Part shown: positions 53,281-63,090 of the stretch, piece by piece
Numbering within the stretch: position 1 is the first letter of the stretch
Layout: every line of letters starts with the position of its first letter
Made by a program: the position numbers and the translations under genes
NCBI RefSeq assembly: GCF_900105355.1
Contig: NZ_FNSC01000001.1
Location: forward strand, 1,364,001 to 1,428,000
Direction of reading: 5' to 3'
Length of the DNA stretch: 64,000 nt
Origin: Pseudomonas anguilliseptica
GTDB taxonomy: Bacteria; Pseudomonadota; Gammaproteobacteria; Pseudomonadales; Pseudomonadaceae
Notes under the pieces: model-generated
Databases searched by the model: none
What the model was told of the DNA's origin: nothing
The model's input: only the letters and a program-made list of their open reading frames with translations

Positions 53281-55910
53281 TCAGAATTTCAGGTTCACGC
53301 TGGCCACGCTGGTACGCCCGGCACCCACTCGCACACCACCCAGGCCCAACGGCGTGGCATAGAGGCTGTCACGCAGGTTCTCCACCGACAGGCGCAGGGT
53401 CAGCGCGTCGGTTGCCTCATAGGAGGCATACAGGTCGTAGATCCGTGCGCTGGTGAATTCCAGCTCAGCGGTAGGCCCGCTGGCACCACGGGTGGCGGAG
53501 TTGTAACGAACGCGGCCACCGAGGGTCAGGCTCTGTTCGAATAACCGAACACCGCTGTCCAGAGCGGCTCGATGGCGAGCCGGGGCGACGAAGAACAGCG
53601 ATTCCTTGCCGGGAATACCGTCCCTGGCCAGTTCGCCGCGAAACAGGGGGTGGGCACCACGCTGCAGCGGGTCGTAGTCACCCAAGTAATGCAGATCAGT
53701 GCGGGTGTAACTGCCCTTCAGATAGAAGCCGCCACTGTCGTAATCCAGGCTGGCTTCATAACCGCGGAAACGTACCGGCATGGTCAGATTGACCCAACCC
53801 GACGCCACCGTATGCGGCTGGTTGACCCCCAGCCAGGGCAATCCCTGGCCCGTCAGTGAGGGATAGACAACCACACCGTTGACCACATAATCGTCAACCT
53901 TGTTGCTGTAGTAGGCGAGCTTGCCGCGCAACTTGTCGCCCGTGACGATCAGGTCGTCGAGCAGCAGGTTGCCGCCTACCTCCCAGTTGGTCGATCGTTC
54001 GGGAGCAAGCTCCGGGTTGGGCGTGAACGGTGCTCCAAAGCCACCCACGTGCACGCCATGCATCAGGGTTTCGGTGATCGCCGGTGGCCGCCAACCCTTG
54101 CCAAAATTGGCGAACAGTTGCACCGCCTCGATAGGTTTGACCGCCAGGCCGAGAGTCGGCGAAAACTGCCCCTGACGCTGTTCGGCAGCGATGTCCTGAT
54201 AGACATCCTTCTGCGTGTAGCAGAGTTCCATACCCTGCCCGAACGGCGTGTTGCAGAATGGGATTTCGGTCATCAGCCGGCCACGGCCTTTACCCATGTA
54301 GTAAGAGCTGTCGCCCCACAGGTGGTAATAGTCGTAACGCAGACCGACATTGGCTTCCAGCCAGTGCGCATACTCCATTCGCACCTGACTGAACAGACTG
54401 CCCAGCCAGCGTTCGCCTTTCGGCGTGGCACCATCGAACGCGGCGGTATAGTCCTCTTCGTCGGGCTGACGCTTGGCCTGAGTGGCTTCAGGATCGGTCC
54501 AGTCGTAGTAGTACTCGCCACCATAGTTCCAGCTCAGGTGCGCATCACCCAGAGTAAAGCGGCTGGTGTTGGCCAGGCTGGCACCCAGGGTGTTGGTCTG
54601 ATAACGCACATCGAAGGCACCATAAGTGCCTCGCGCCGGGCGTTCGTGCTGGTTGACCACCTCGGCGTAACTCAGCTTGGTTTGCAGATCAAGCAGATCG
54701 CTGGCCGGGCTCCAGTTGTGATCCAGCACCCAGGTCCGACTAGTCACTTCGTCAAAACTGCGCATATCGCTGGCCGAACTGCTTTCGAAATCCGCCTTGA
54801 GTTCGGTATAGCCCAACTGCACGCGCTGATCTTCGCTGAGATTGACACCTAGCTTGGCCAGGCGGCTGTCCTGGTCCTGACGGGTGAACTGGGTCACCCA
54901 CTTGCGCATGGCAGTGCCATCACCGTCTGGGGCGAACTCACCACGCCGACCTGGCTCGAACTGCCCCAGACTTTTGCTGCCGAGCGCCAGTAGCAGGTCG
55001 TAGCGATCGAGCGCATTCACCCCCACGGCGGCGCTGCCAGAAAAATGCATGCCGTTGCGGTAACCACCAAAGCCGCTGGAAGCGTTGATCTGACCGCCGA
55101 TACTACGACCATCGGTCAGCAGGTCAGCCGCCTCGATAGTACGGAAATTGACCATGCCACCGATTACACCGGCTCCACCGACTCCGGAATTGGGCCCTTT
55201 CTCGATTTCCACGGAACGCAGCAGCTCAGGGTAGACATACGCCTGACCATTGGCCCCGTGGCCACTCTGCTGATAGTTCTGCCGGGCACCGTCGATCATC
55301 ATGTTGACCCGGCCAAAATCCTGCAGGCCGCGCACGTTTACGGCCACTCCTGGGTTGCGCCGGTCTTCGGCCACCTGCACGCCCGGCGTGCCGACAAAGA
55401 GATCGGCGGCATGCCGCGGTGGCAGTTTCTCGATGGTTTCGCGCTCAACCAGGTCCGCCGAACTGGCCCGTCGAAAGATCCTCTCACGCTCCGATAGACG
55501 CTGCCCCGTACCGTCGTGGGTGACAGCTGCAGAGTGACATCACCTTCTGCGCGACGCGTCAGCGTGACCTGAGCAGGCCCCGTGAAGCGATAATCAACCG
55601 GTACACCGCGCAACAGTTGCTGCAAGCCCTCATCAAGTAGATAGCGACCACGCAGAGGCGACGCTTGCAGCCCCTGCAAACGCTCGCTGTCGAAGAACAC
55701 CTGGATGCCTGCCTGCTCGGCAAAAGCCAGCGCTGCCCTATCCAGCGCCTGAGCGGCAATATCGAAATCCACCTGGCGGATGGCAGTCACCTGGCCACCG
55801 GGCTCAACCGACTGCCCCCCGACAGTCATGCTGCTGGCTAACGCCAGCGTCATACCCAATACCAAGCCGCCAGCCAGCCGTACGGACTGGAGCCTACTGC
55901 AGTAGCCCAT
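53281..55910 (-). pseudogene. hasR: TonB-dependent hemophore receptor HasR, frameshifted near signalling domain
   Basis: The N-terminal frame starts at ATG 55910 (behind GGGAG), with a signal peptide and an STN signalling domain (FDIAAQALDRAALAFAEQAG, then PVDYRFTGPAQVTLTRR). Near 55515 the sense moves to the -1 frame: LSERERIFRRASSADLVERE, then the plug (VAEDRRNPGVAVNVRGLQDF) and a full beta barrel to the C-terminal LRVGAGRTSVASVNLKF-like end. The span is one base short; restored length is about 876 aa, normal for HasR. The STN domain is the part that signals to the anti-sigma factor. Confidence 0.87.
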
Positions 55911-55938
55911 TGCTGTTACTCCCTGGTTATGCTGCATC

Positions 55939-55968
55939 TTTTTATTGAGAATAAAAATCACTCTCGAT
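55939..55968 (-). promoter_or_regulatory. Candidate Fur/sigma operator upstream of hasR
   Basis: The plus strand reads TTTTTATTGAGAATAAAAATC, then ACTCTCGAT, an imperfect palindrome (TTGAGAAT / CTCTCGA). The 13 bases TTTTTATTGAGAA are identical to those upstream of hasI at 57657-57669, which suggests a shared operator; TGAGAAT is a Fur-box half-site. Confidence 0.5.
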
Positions 55969-56058
55969 AAAGACGCCCAACCCAGGGAAACTCAGTAAGG
56001 TTTTTTGCAGATTTTTTCAGTCGTACCTATGCGGCTATCGCCAGCAGGCTCGGAGAGC

Positions 56059-57036
56059 TCAGTAAATCAGGCTGAGCAGCGGCAAATCGGTGCGCTGAAC
56101 ATGCAGCTCTGCAGTCAGCGTGGCCAACGCATCATCCAATGAGTCGAGGCGAAACACGCCGCTCACCTGCCGCTGACCCAATTGCGCGTTGGTGAGCAGA
56201 ATACGCCCCTGGCGGTAGCGATTGAGTTCTTCGATCACCTGCGCCAACGGCACCCGATCGAATACCAGCAAACCGCGCTGCCAACTGGTAGCACGGCGCA
56301 GGTCGAGCTGCTGCCGCTCGATGCCAGTATGATCGTAACGCACGCTATCACCCGCCTCGAGTACCAGCGGCTCGCCTCCCGCGCTAACGGCAACCCGATG
56401 TTCCAGCACGCCCACCCAGGCCTGCTCAGCGTCTTCGCGGCCGACCACAAAACGCGTACCCAATGCCTGGGCACGCCCGCCTGCACTGGTCACGACAAAA
56501 GGCCTGGGCTCACGCTGATTCAGCGGTGCGACCTGAAAAACCGCAGACCCTGCCAGCAATTCAACCTGGCGGGTATCGGCTGAGTAGTTCAGGCCAATGG
56601 CGCTGTGGCTGTCGAGAATCGCCTCGCTGCCATCGGGCAACACAAAACTGCGCACCTCACCTCGCGCGGTGTAGTGATCGGCCTGTAACGGCAGCAGCCA
56701 TTGCGGCCCCTGCAACAGCCCGATCACCGCCACCAGCAACACCAGGCTGGCACTGGCCAGTCACCGCCGCAATCTGGGACGCTGGCGGCGTATCGGCAGT
56801 GCAGCGGCAACCGGCACGCTGCGGCGCTGCGGGCTACGCACAGGCTGCGGCAGGTTGGCCAGCGCTACCCAGGTCTGCTGGGCCAGCGCCAAGGCGGGAG
56901 CGTGTCGAGAGTCCGCCTGCAACCACTGCTGCAGCAGGCGCTGTTGCTCATCGTCAAGGCACGCGCCATCCAGGCGTACCGCCCACTCGGCAGCGTCCTG
57001 GCGAATCTGCTGATTCTGCAGGTCGTGACTAATCAC
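56059..57036 (-). pseudogene. hasS: FecR-like anti-sigma factor HasS with in-frame stop
   Basis: Starting at ATG 57036, the cytoplasmic anti-sigma domain (DAAEWAVRLDGACLDDEQQR, then RHAPALALAQQTWVALANL) ends at TGA 56761-56763. The same frame resumes directly with the membrane helix (LASASLVLLVAVIGLLQG) and the periplasmic FecR domain (GEVRSFVLPDGSEAILDSHS to the end). So one stop codon separates the two halves exactly at the membrane boundary. Without it the protein would be 325 aa, the normal size. It lies 67 bases after hasI. Confidence 0.85.
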
Positions 57037-57103
57037 GTTTAACTCTCGATTATCGCTATAAAAGTTATGACGTTCGAGCCACTGATAGTCCGTAATACAT
57101 CGT

Positions 57104-57652
57104 TCATCTTCCGTCCTGAACCTCGGCCAACCGCTCCATCACATGGGCCAATGCCTTGGCCAGGTGCTTCTGCACGGAACTGTCGGAAATGCCCAGCTCA
57201 CAGGCCACCTGGGCATGGGTCAAGCCATCGACCCGGTTCAGCTGGAAGATCTGTTGCGTACGCTCTGGTAACTCGGCCAGAGCCCACTGCATACGCTCGA
57301 CCTGCTGCAATGCTGCGGTCCGATCCTCCAGACTAGTGTCCTGACTTTCGATATCGGCCAGCATGTCATGGGACACCAGGTCGGTTCTGCGGCGCATTTG
57401 TTGGCGCTGGTGATCAATCAGCAAGTTGCTCGCCGTACGGTAGAGATAGGCCGGAGAATTATCGATCCCTTCGCCGCCCCCTTGCGCAACCAGTCGTAGA
57501 AAACTCTCCTGAGTCAGATCGGCAGCCAGCTGCGGGTCGCGGCTCTTGCGCAACAGAAAGTTCTGCAGGGTTTTGGCGTGTTGCTGGAACAGGCCTTTGA
57601 TGTCCAAGTCCGACAAGCGGATATCCTGGTCTTGGGCGAAAGGAAGCGGCAT
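57104..57652 (-). CDS. hasI: ECF sigma factor HasI (FecI-like)
   Basis: A 182 aa ECF sigma factor. Region 2 (QHAKTLQNFLLRKSRDPQLA, then LTQESFLRLV and YLYRTASNLLIDHQR) and region 4 (LPERTQQIFQLNRVDGLTHA, then LGISDSSVQKHLAKAL) are clear. ATG 57679 is in frame but lies inside a Fur-box-like palindrome, so ATG 57652 is preferred. It should activate hasR in response to heme-loaded HasA. Confidence 0.87.
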   Translation of the reverse strand: MPLPFAQDQDIRLSDLDIKGLFQQHAKTLQNFLLRKSRDPQLAADLTQESFLRLVAQGGGEGIDNSPAYLYRTASNLLIDHQRQQMRRRTDLVSHDMLADIESQDTSLEDRTAALQQVERMQWALAELPERTQQIFQLNRVDGLTHAQVACELGISDSSVQKHLAKALAHVMERLAEVQDGR

Positions 57653-57656
57653 CTTA

Positions 57657-57680
57657 TTTTTATTGAGAACCACTTTCAAT
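57657..57680 (-). promoter_or_regulatory. Candidate Fur box upstream of hasI
   Basis: ATTGAGAAC C ACTTTCAAT on the plus strand is a 19-base palindrome with 7 of 9 pairs matched and a TGAGAA half-site, as in Pseudomonas Fur boxes. It lies immediately upstream of the chosen hasI start. Confidence 0.55.
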
Positions 57681-57749
57681 TAGATGATGACAGACACCTG
57701 TTCGCATCAAGTGTCCAGGCGCTGCAAAAGAACTCGCTCGCCGCAGACC

Positions 57750-60643
57750 TTAAGTCGACAAACTGCCGGCCTGCTCGCGCAGCAACTGGGCGAACTGCTC
57801 GACCGGCACCGGTTTACTGATCAGGTAGCCCTGGATCTCGTCGCAGCGCTGGCTCTTGAGGAAGTCCATCTGCGCCTGGGTTTCCACGCCCTCGGCGACC
57901 ACCTTGAGCTCCAGGCTGTGGGCCATGGCGATGATCGCGCGGGTGATGGCGGCGTCTTCGCTGCCGGGGGTGAGGTCGCGGATAAAGGTCTGGTCGATCT
58001 TCACGTAATCCACCGGGAAGCGCTTGAGGTAGCTGAGCGAAGAATAGCCGGTGCCGAAATCATCGATTGCCAGTTTGACGCCCAGCTCGCGCAATTGCTG
58101 GAAGGTGCTGATCACGCTTTCGACGTTGTCCAGCAGCTGGCTTTCGGTCAGCTCCAGCTCAAGGAACTGCGGGGCCAGGCCGGTTTCATCGAGCACCTGG
58201 CGCACCAGGCTGAGCAGGTTGCCCTGACGCAGCTGATGCACCGAGAGGTTCACCGATACGCGAATCTGCGCCAGACCCTGCTCCTGCCAGGCGCGCGCCT
58301 GCAGGCAGGCCTGACGCAGAACGAATTCGCCGATGGCGCCGATCAGTCCGGTTTCTTCGGCCAGGCCGATAAAGTCGCTCGGCGGCACCAGGCCCAGTTC
58401 CGGGTGGCGCCAACGCACCAGTGCCTCGGCGGCGTTGAGGCTGTCGGAGGCCAGGCACAGCTTGGGCTGGTAGAACACTTCCAGTTGGCCTTCGTTGATG
58501 CCTTTGCGCAGCTGGTTTTCCAGCTGCAGGCGCTCCAGGGTGCAGGCCTGCAGGTTGTCGGTGAAGAACTGGAAGGTGTTGCCGCCCAGATGCTTGGCGT
58601 GCTGCATGGCCATATTGGCCTGGCTGACCAGGGCGGAAATCTCCCGCGCATTGTCCGGTAGCAGGCTTATGCCCAGGGAGGCGCTGACCACCAGCTCATG
58701 GCCGCCCACCGTCATCGGCACGCGCAGCTTGCTCAGCAGACGGCTGGCCAGGCGCGCCAGGCTGGAGAGGCTGCCGTAGGAATCGATAAGGATGGCGAAT
58801 TCGTCACCGGACAGGCGCGCCAGGGTATCGGCCTCCGGCACGGCCTGGGTCAGACGGCGGCTGACCTGACGCAGCAGCTGGTCGGCCACTTCATGGCCGA
58901 GGCTGTCGTTAAGCAGCTTGAAGCGGTCCAGGTCGACATGCAGCAGGGCAATGCTGCGTCCGCCCTGTCGCGCGCGCTGACTGGCCTCATGCAGGCGCTC
59001 CTTGAACAGGCTGCGGTTGGCCAGACCGGTCAGCTCATCGTAATGCGACAGGTAGCGCAGGCGCTCTTCGGCCTCGCGGCGCGACGACAGATCGGCGAAG
59101 AAGCCTACGATATGGCTGACACTGCCCCGCGCATCGCGCACCACATTGAGCTGCAGCCACTGCGGATACAGCTCGCCGTTCTTGCGCGTTTCGATCAATT
59201 CGCCGCGCCAGGTGCCACTGTGCTCCAGCTCCAGGCGAATCAGCTGGTACTGCCGGCGGCTGTCGCCGCTGCTGATCAGGCTGATCACACTTTTGCCGAC
59301 CACTTCGTCCTGGCGATAACCGGTGACGTCGCTGAAGGCCTGGTTGACCGACAGCAGACGGTAGTCCGGGTCGAGAATCACGATGCCTTCACTGGCAGCC
59401 TCGAACACCGTGGCGGCCAGCTGTTGCTGCTGCTCCTGCACCTTGCGCGCGCTGATGTCGCGGCGGGTGCCGAGCATGCGCAGCACGCGACCCTCGGCGT
59501 CGCGCTCGACCGCACGACCACGGTCTTCAATCCATACCCAGTGGCCAGCCGCGTGCTTGATACGGTACTCGACCTGATAGTCGTCGCTGCGCCCCTTCAT
59601 ATGCTCGACCAGCGCGCGGCGTAGTACCGGCAGATCATCGGGGTGCAGGCGCGGCTTGAGGTCACGCAGCATCACCTTTACCTCGTCCGGCTCCAGGCCG
59701 AAGATTTCCTTGAGGCGCGAGTGATGCACTTCATCGCTCTGCAGGTCCCAGTCCCACAGACCCAGTTCGCTGGCTTCGATGGCCAGGGTCAGGCGCGCGC
59801 GGCTCTTGCTCAGGGCGTAGGTGGTTTCATCCAGTTCCAGGGTGCGCTCGGCCACACGCATTTCCAGCTCGCCATGGGCCAGGCGCAATTCGCGCTCGGC
59901 GCGGCGGCGCTGTTCCACCTCATGCGCCAGCTCGCCATTAAGCCCTTCGGCCTGCATCTTGGCGTGCTCCAGGTTGCTGATCAGCGCCTGGTTATGAAAA
60001 CGCTGCAGCAGGCTGCGCTGCACCAGCCGATTGACCTGCCAGGCCACCACCAGCAAGGCCAGCAGCAGAATACTGCCGAGCAGGCCCCAGCCGCGCTGCA
60101 GCGGGTTATCACTGAGCAGCAGATAGCCCACCGAAGGCAGCAGGCAGGGCAAGGCAAGGCAAAACTGAGGAAGGCGGTAAAGCTGATGGCATAGGCCACG
60201 CTGGCCGAGAGAATCGCCGCAGCAATCAGGCCATAGACCACTGCCTGCAGGTAGAACACATCCGCCGGCACCAGGGCGATGGCGGCAAACGCCAAGGTCA
60301 ACCCGGAAGCTCCTGCGCCGAGCAGAAATAGACGACGCCAATGGCGTTCGGCCTGACGGCTGGGCAAGGCATTGTTGAAGGCGCGCACCTGCACCAGGCG
60401 CAGCACGGCGAGGACCACCAGCCAGATCGACCAACCGATCAGCAATGCATGTGGCAGCCCACTCCATAACAGGAAGGCACACACCACGCCGCTGAGCAGC
60501 ATAAACAGGGTCGGCACCTGCGAGCCCTGGTAGAGCATGCGGGTGCGTTCGGCGGCGATGTCTGTGGCGAATAGCTGAGCCACTTCCCGCCCGGAAGTCG
60601 GCTTGAAGCCGTTGGCGCCAGCGGATGAAGTCGATGCGGTCAT
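57750..60643 (-). pseudogene. Membrane GGDEF/EAL cyclic-di-GMP protein, frameshifted at GGCAA repeat
   Basis: The N-terminal frame starts at ATG 60643 ([20 protein letters not shown]) and encodes several membrane helices. Near 60150 the frame shifts; the rest reads [20 protein letters not shown], a coiled coil, two PAS domains (LWDWDL...; [19 protein letters not shown]), a GGDEF domain with motif SGDEF, and an EAL domain ([20 protein letters not shown]). Two instead of three GGCAA units would give 962 aa in one frame. Position beside uvrD matches PA5442 of P. aeruginosa. SGDEF may reduce cyclase activity; the EAL motifs look intact, so phosphodiesterase is the better guess. Confidence 0.85.
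60148..60162. repeat. GGCAA pentanucleotide repeat, three units
   Basis: (GGCAA)3 on the plus strand, TTGCC on the coding strand, exactly where the GGDEF/EAL reading frame breaks. Loss of one unit restores the frame. Confidence 0.85.
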
Positions 60644-60853
60644 AGGCGATTTTCTTATAGTGGTTGCCTAAACGTCGGCGCAGCATACGCGAGCTAGACG
60701 CTTCGCCCAAGCCAGACGTGCGCTAATTCACAGTACAAATACCCAACTTTCGGTGAGCGCGGCCACAGCCCGTCTACGCTGCTGAGCTGACTCACCAGTC
60801 GTCCACTAACCCCCTGGTTTGCCCTGCCTGGCGCAGCCCCCTAGAATGCCGCG

Positions 60854-63058
60854 ATGCAAAATGACCCTGAACTCCTGATTGCCTCTCTTAACGATGCCCA
60901 GCGCCAGGCCGTCGCCGCGCGCGTGGGCCGCCAACTGGTGCTGGCCGGTGCTGGCTCTGGTAAAACCCGCGTGCTGGTGCACCGTATCGCCTGGTTGATC
61001 CAGATCGAGAATGCCTCGCCGCACAGCATTCTATCGGTGACCTTTACCAACAAGGCCGCCGCCGAGATGCGCCACCGCATCGAGCAGATGCTCGGCCATA
61101 ACCCGGCCGGCATGTGGGTGGGCACCTTCCACGGCCTGGCCCACCGCCTGCTGCGCGCGCACTGGCAGGAAGCCGGCCTGGCCGAGAACTTCCAGATTCT
61201 TGATTCCGACGATCAGCAGCGCATCGTCAAACGGGTGATCCGCGACCTCGGCCTGGACGAACAACGCTGGCCGCCGAAACAGGCGCAGTGGTTTATCAAC
61301 GGGCAGAAGGATGAAGGCCTGCGGCCGAAGAACATCCAGCCCGGCGGCGACCTGTTCCTCGCCACCATGCTGAAGATCTACGAAGCCTACGAAGCCGCCT
61401 GCGCCCGCGCCGGGGTGATCGACTTCTCCGAGCTGCTGCTGCGAGCGCTGGATCTGTGGCGGGACAAACCAGGCCTGCTGGAGCATTACCAACGGCGTTT
61501 CCGGCATATCCTGGTCGACGAATTCCAGGACACCAACGCCGTGCAATACGCCTGGCTGCGCCTGCTCGCCAAGGGCGGCGACAGCCTGATGGTAGTCGGT
61601 GACGACGATCAGTCGATCTACGGCTGGCGCGGGGCGAAGATCGAGAACATCCAACAATTCTCCGATGACTTTGCCGACGCCGAAGTGATCCGCCTGGAGC
61701 AGAACTACCGCTCCACCGCCGGTATCCTCAAGGCCGCCAACGCGCTGATCGCCAATAACCAGGGGCGTCTGGGCAAGGAACTGTGGACCGAAGACGGCGA
61801 CGGCGAGCCTATCAACCTGTACTCGGCGTTCAACGAGCACGACGAAGCGCGTTATGTCGTGGAGTCGATCGAGGACGCCCTGCGCAAGGACGGCCTCAAG
61901 CGCAGCGAAATCGCCATCCTGTATCGCTCCAACGCCCAGTCGCGGGTGCTGGAAGAAGCCCTGCTGCGCGAGAAGATCCCCTACCGTATCTACGGCGGCC
62001 AGCGCTTCTTTGAACGCGCGGAAATCAAGAACGCCATGGCCTACCTGCGCCTGCTCGACGGCCGCGGCAACGACGCGGCGCTGGAGCGGGTGATCAACGT
62101 GCCGGCGCGCGGTATCGGTGAGAAGAGTGTCGAGACCCTCCGCGAATACGCCCGCGCCCATGATGTGTCGATGTGGGAAGCGATTCGCCTGATGGTCGCC
62201 GCCAAGGCCCTGCCAGGCCGCGCGTCGAGCGCGCTGGCCGGGTTTATCGAACTGATCGAAAACCTAGCGGCCAAGGCGCTGAGCATGCCGCTGCACCTGA
62301 TGACCCAGACGGTGATCGAGCAGAGCGGGCTGATCGCCTATCACAAGGCCGAAAAAGGCGAAAAAGCCCAGGCTCGCATCGAGAACCTTGAGGAACTGGT
62401 CAGCGCCGCGCGCACCTTCGAGAACAACGAAGACGATGAACTCAGCCCGCTGCAGGCCTTTCTGACCCACGCCTCACTGGAAGCCGGCGACACCCAGGCC
62501 GCGGAAAACGAGGACAGCGTGCAGCTGATGACTCTGCACAGCGCCAAGGGCCTGGAATTTCCCCAGGTATTTCTGGTGGGCATGGAAGAAGGCCTGTTCC
62601 CACACAAGATGAGCCTGGAAGAACCCGGCCGTTTAGAAGAGGAGCGCCGCCTGGCCTACGTCGGTATCACCCGCGCCATGAGCAAGCTGGTGATCACCTA
62701 CGCCGAAACCCGACGTCTGTATGGCAACGAGACCTACAACAAGGTGTCGCGCTTCGTCCGCGAGATTCCGCCGCAGCTGATTCAGGAAGTGCGCCTGTCC
62801 AATAGCGTCAGCCGGCCGTTCGGCGCGGTCAGCCGCAATATGGGCGGCAATAGCATGAGCGGTGGCAGTCTGTTCGCCGGCAGCGCCGTACCGGACACCG
62901 GCTTCAGCCTCGGCCAGCGTGTGCAGCATTCGCTGTTCGGCGAAGGCACCATCCTCAACTTCGAAGGCTCCGGCGCCCAGGCGCGGGTGCAGGTGAATTT
63001 CGAGAGCGAAGGCAGCAAATGGCTGATGCTCAGCTATGCCAAGCTGCAGGCGCTGTAA
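60854..63058 (+). CDS. uvrD: DNA helicase II UvrD
   Basis: A 734 aa superfamily 1A helicase for nucleotide excision and mismatch repair. Walker A GAGSGKT (32-38), SVTFTNKAAAEMRHRI (Ia), VDEFQDTN (II), GDDDQSIYGWRGA (III), EQNYRST (IV), TLHSAKGLEFPQVFLVGMEE (V) and YVGITRAM (VI) are all intact, and the C-terminal Tudor-like tail (LGQRVQHSLFGEGTILNFEG) binds RNA polymerase in relatives. Divergent from the GGDEF/EAL gene with a 210-base shared control region. Confidence 0.96.
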   Translation: MQNDPELLIASLNDAQRQAVAARVGRQLVLAGAGSGKTRVLVHRIAWLIQIENASPHSILSVTFTNKAAAEMRHRIEQMLGHNPAGMWVGTFHGLAHRLLRAHWQEAGLAENFQILDSDDQQRIVKRVIRDLGLDEQRWPPKQAQWFINGQKDEGLRPKNIQPGGDLFLATMLKIYEAYEAACARAGVIDFSELLLRALDLWRDKPGLLEHYQRRFRHILVDEFQDTNAVQYAWLRLLAKGGDSLMVVGDDDQSIYGWRGAKIENIQQFSDDFADAEVIRLEQNYRSTAGILKAANALIANNQGRLGKELWTEDGDGEPINLYSAFNEHDEARYVVESIEDALRKDGLKRSEIAILYRSNAQSRVLEEALLREKIPYRIYGGQRFFERAEIKNAMAYLRLLDGRGNDAALERVINVPARGIGEKSVETLREYARAHDVSMWEAIRLMVAAKALPGRASSALAGFIELIENLAAKALSMPLHLMTQTVIEQSGLIAYHKAEKGEKAQARIENLEELVSAARTFENNEDDELSPLQAFLTHASLEAGDTQAAENEDSVQLMTLHSAKGLEFPQVFLVGMEEGLFPHKMSLEEPGRLEEERRLAYVGITRAMSKLVITYAETRRLYGNETYNKVSRFVREIPPQLIQEVRLSNSVSRPFGAVSRNMGGNSMSGGSLFAGSAVPDTGFSLGQRVQHSLFGEGTILNFEGSGAQARVQVNFESEGSKWLMLSYAKLQAL

Positions 63059-63090
63059 TCGACAATCTATTCAAACAATAAGGAGCCGCC

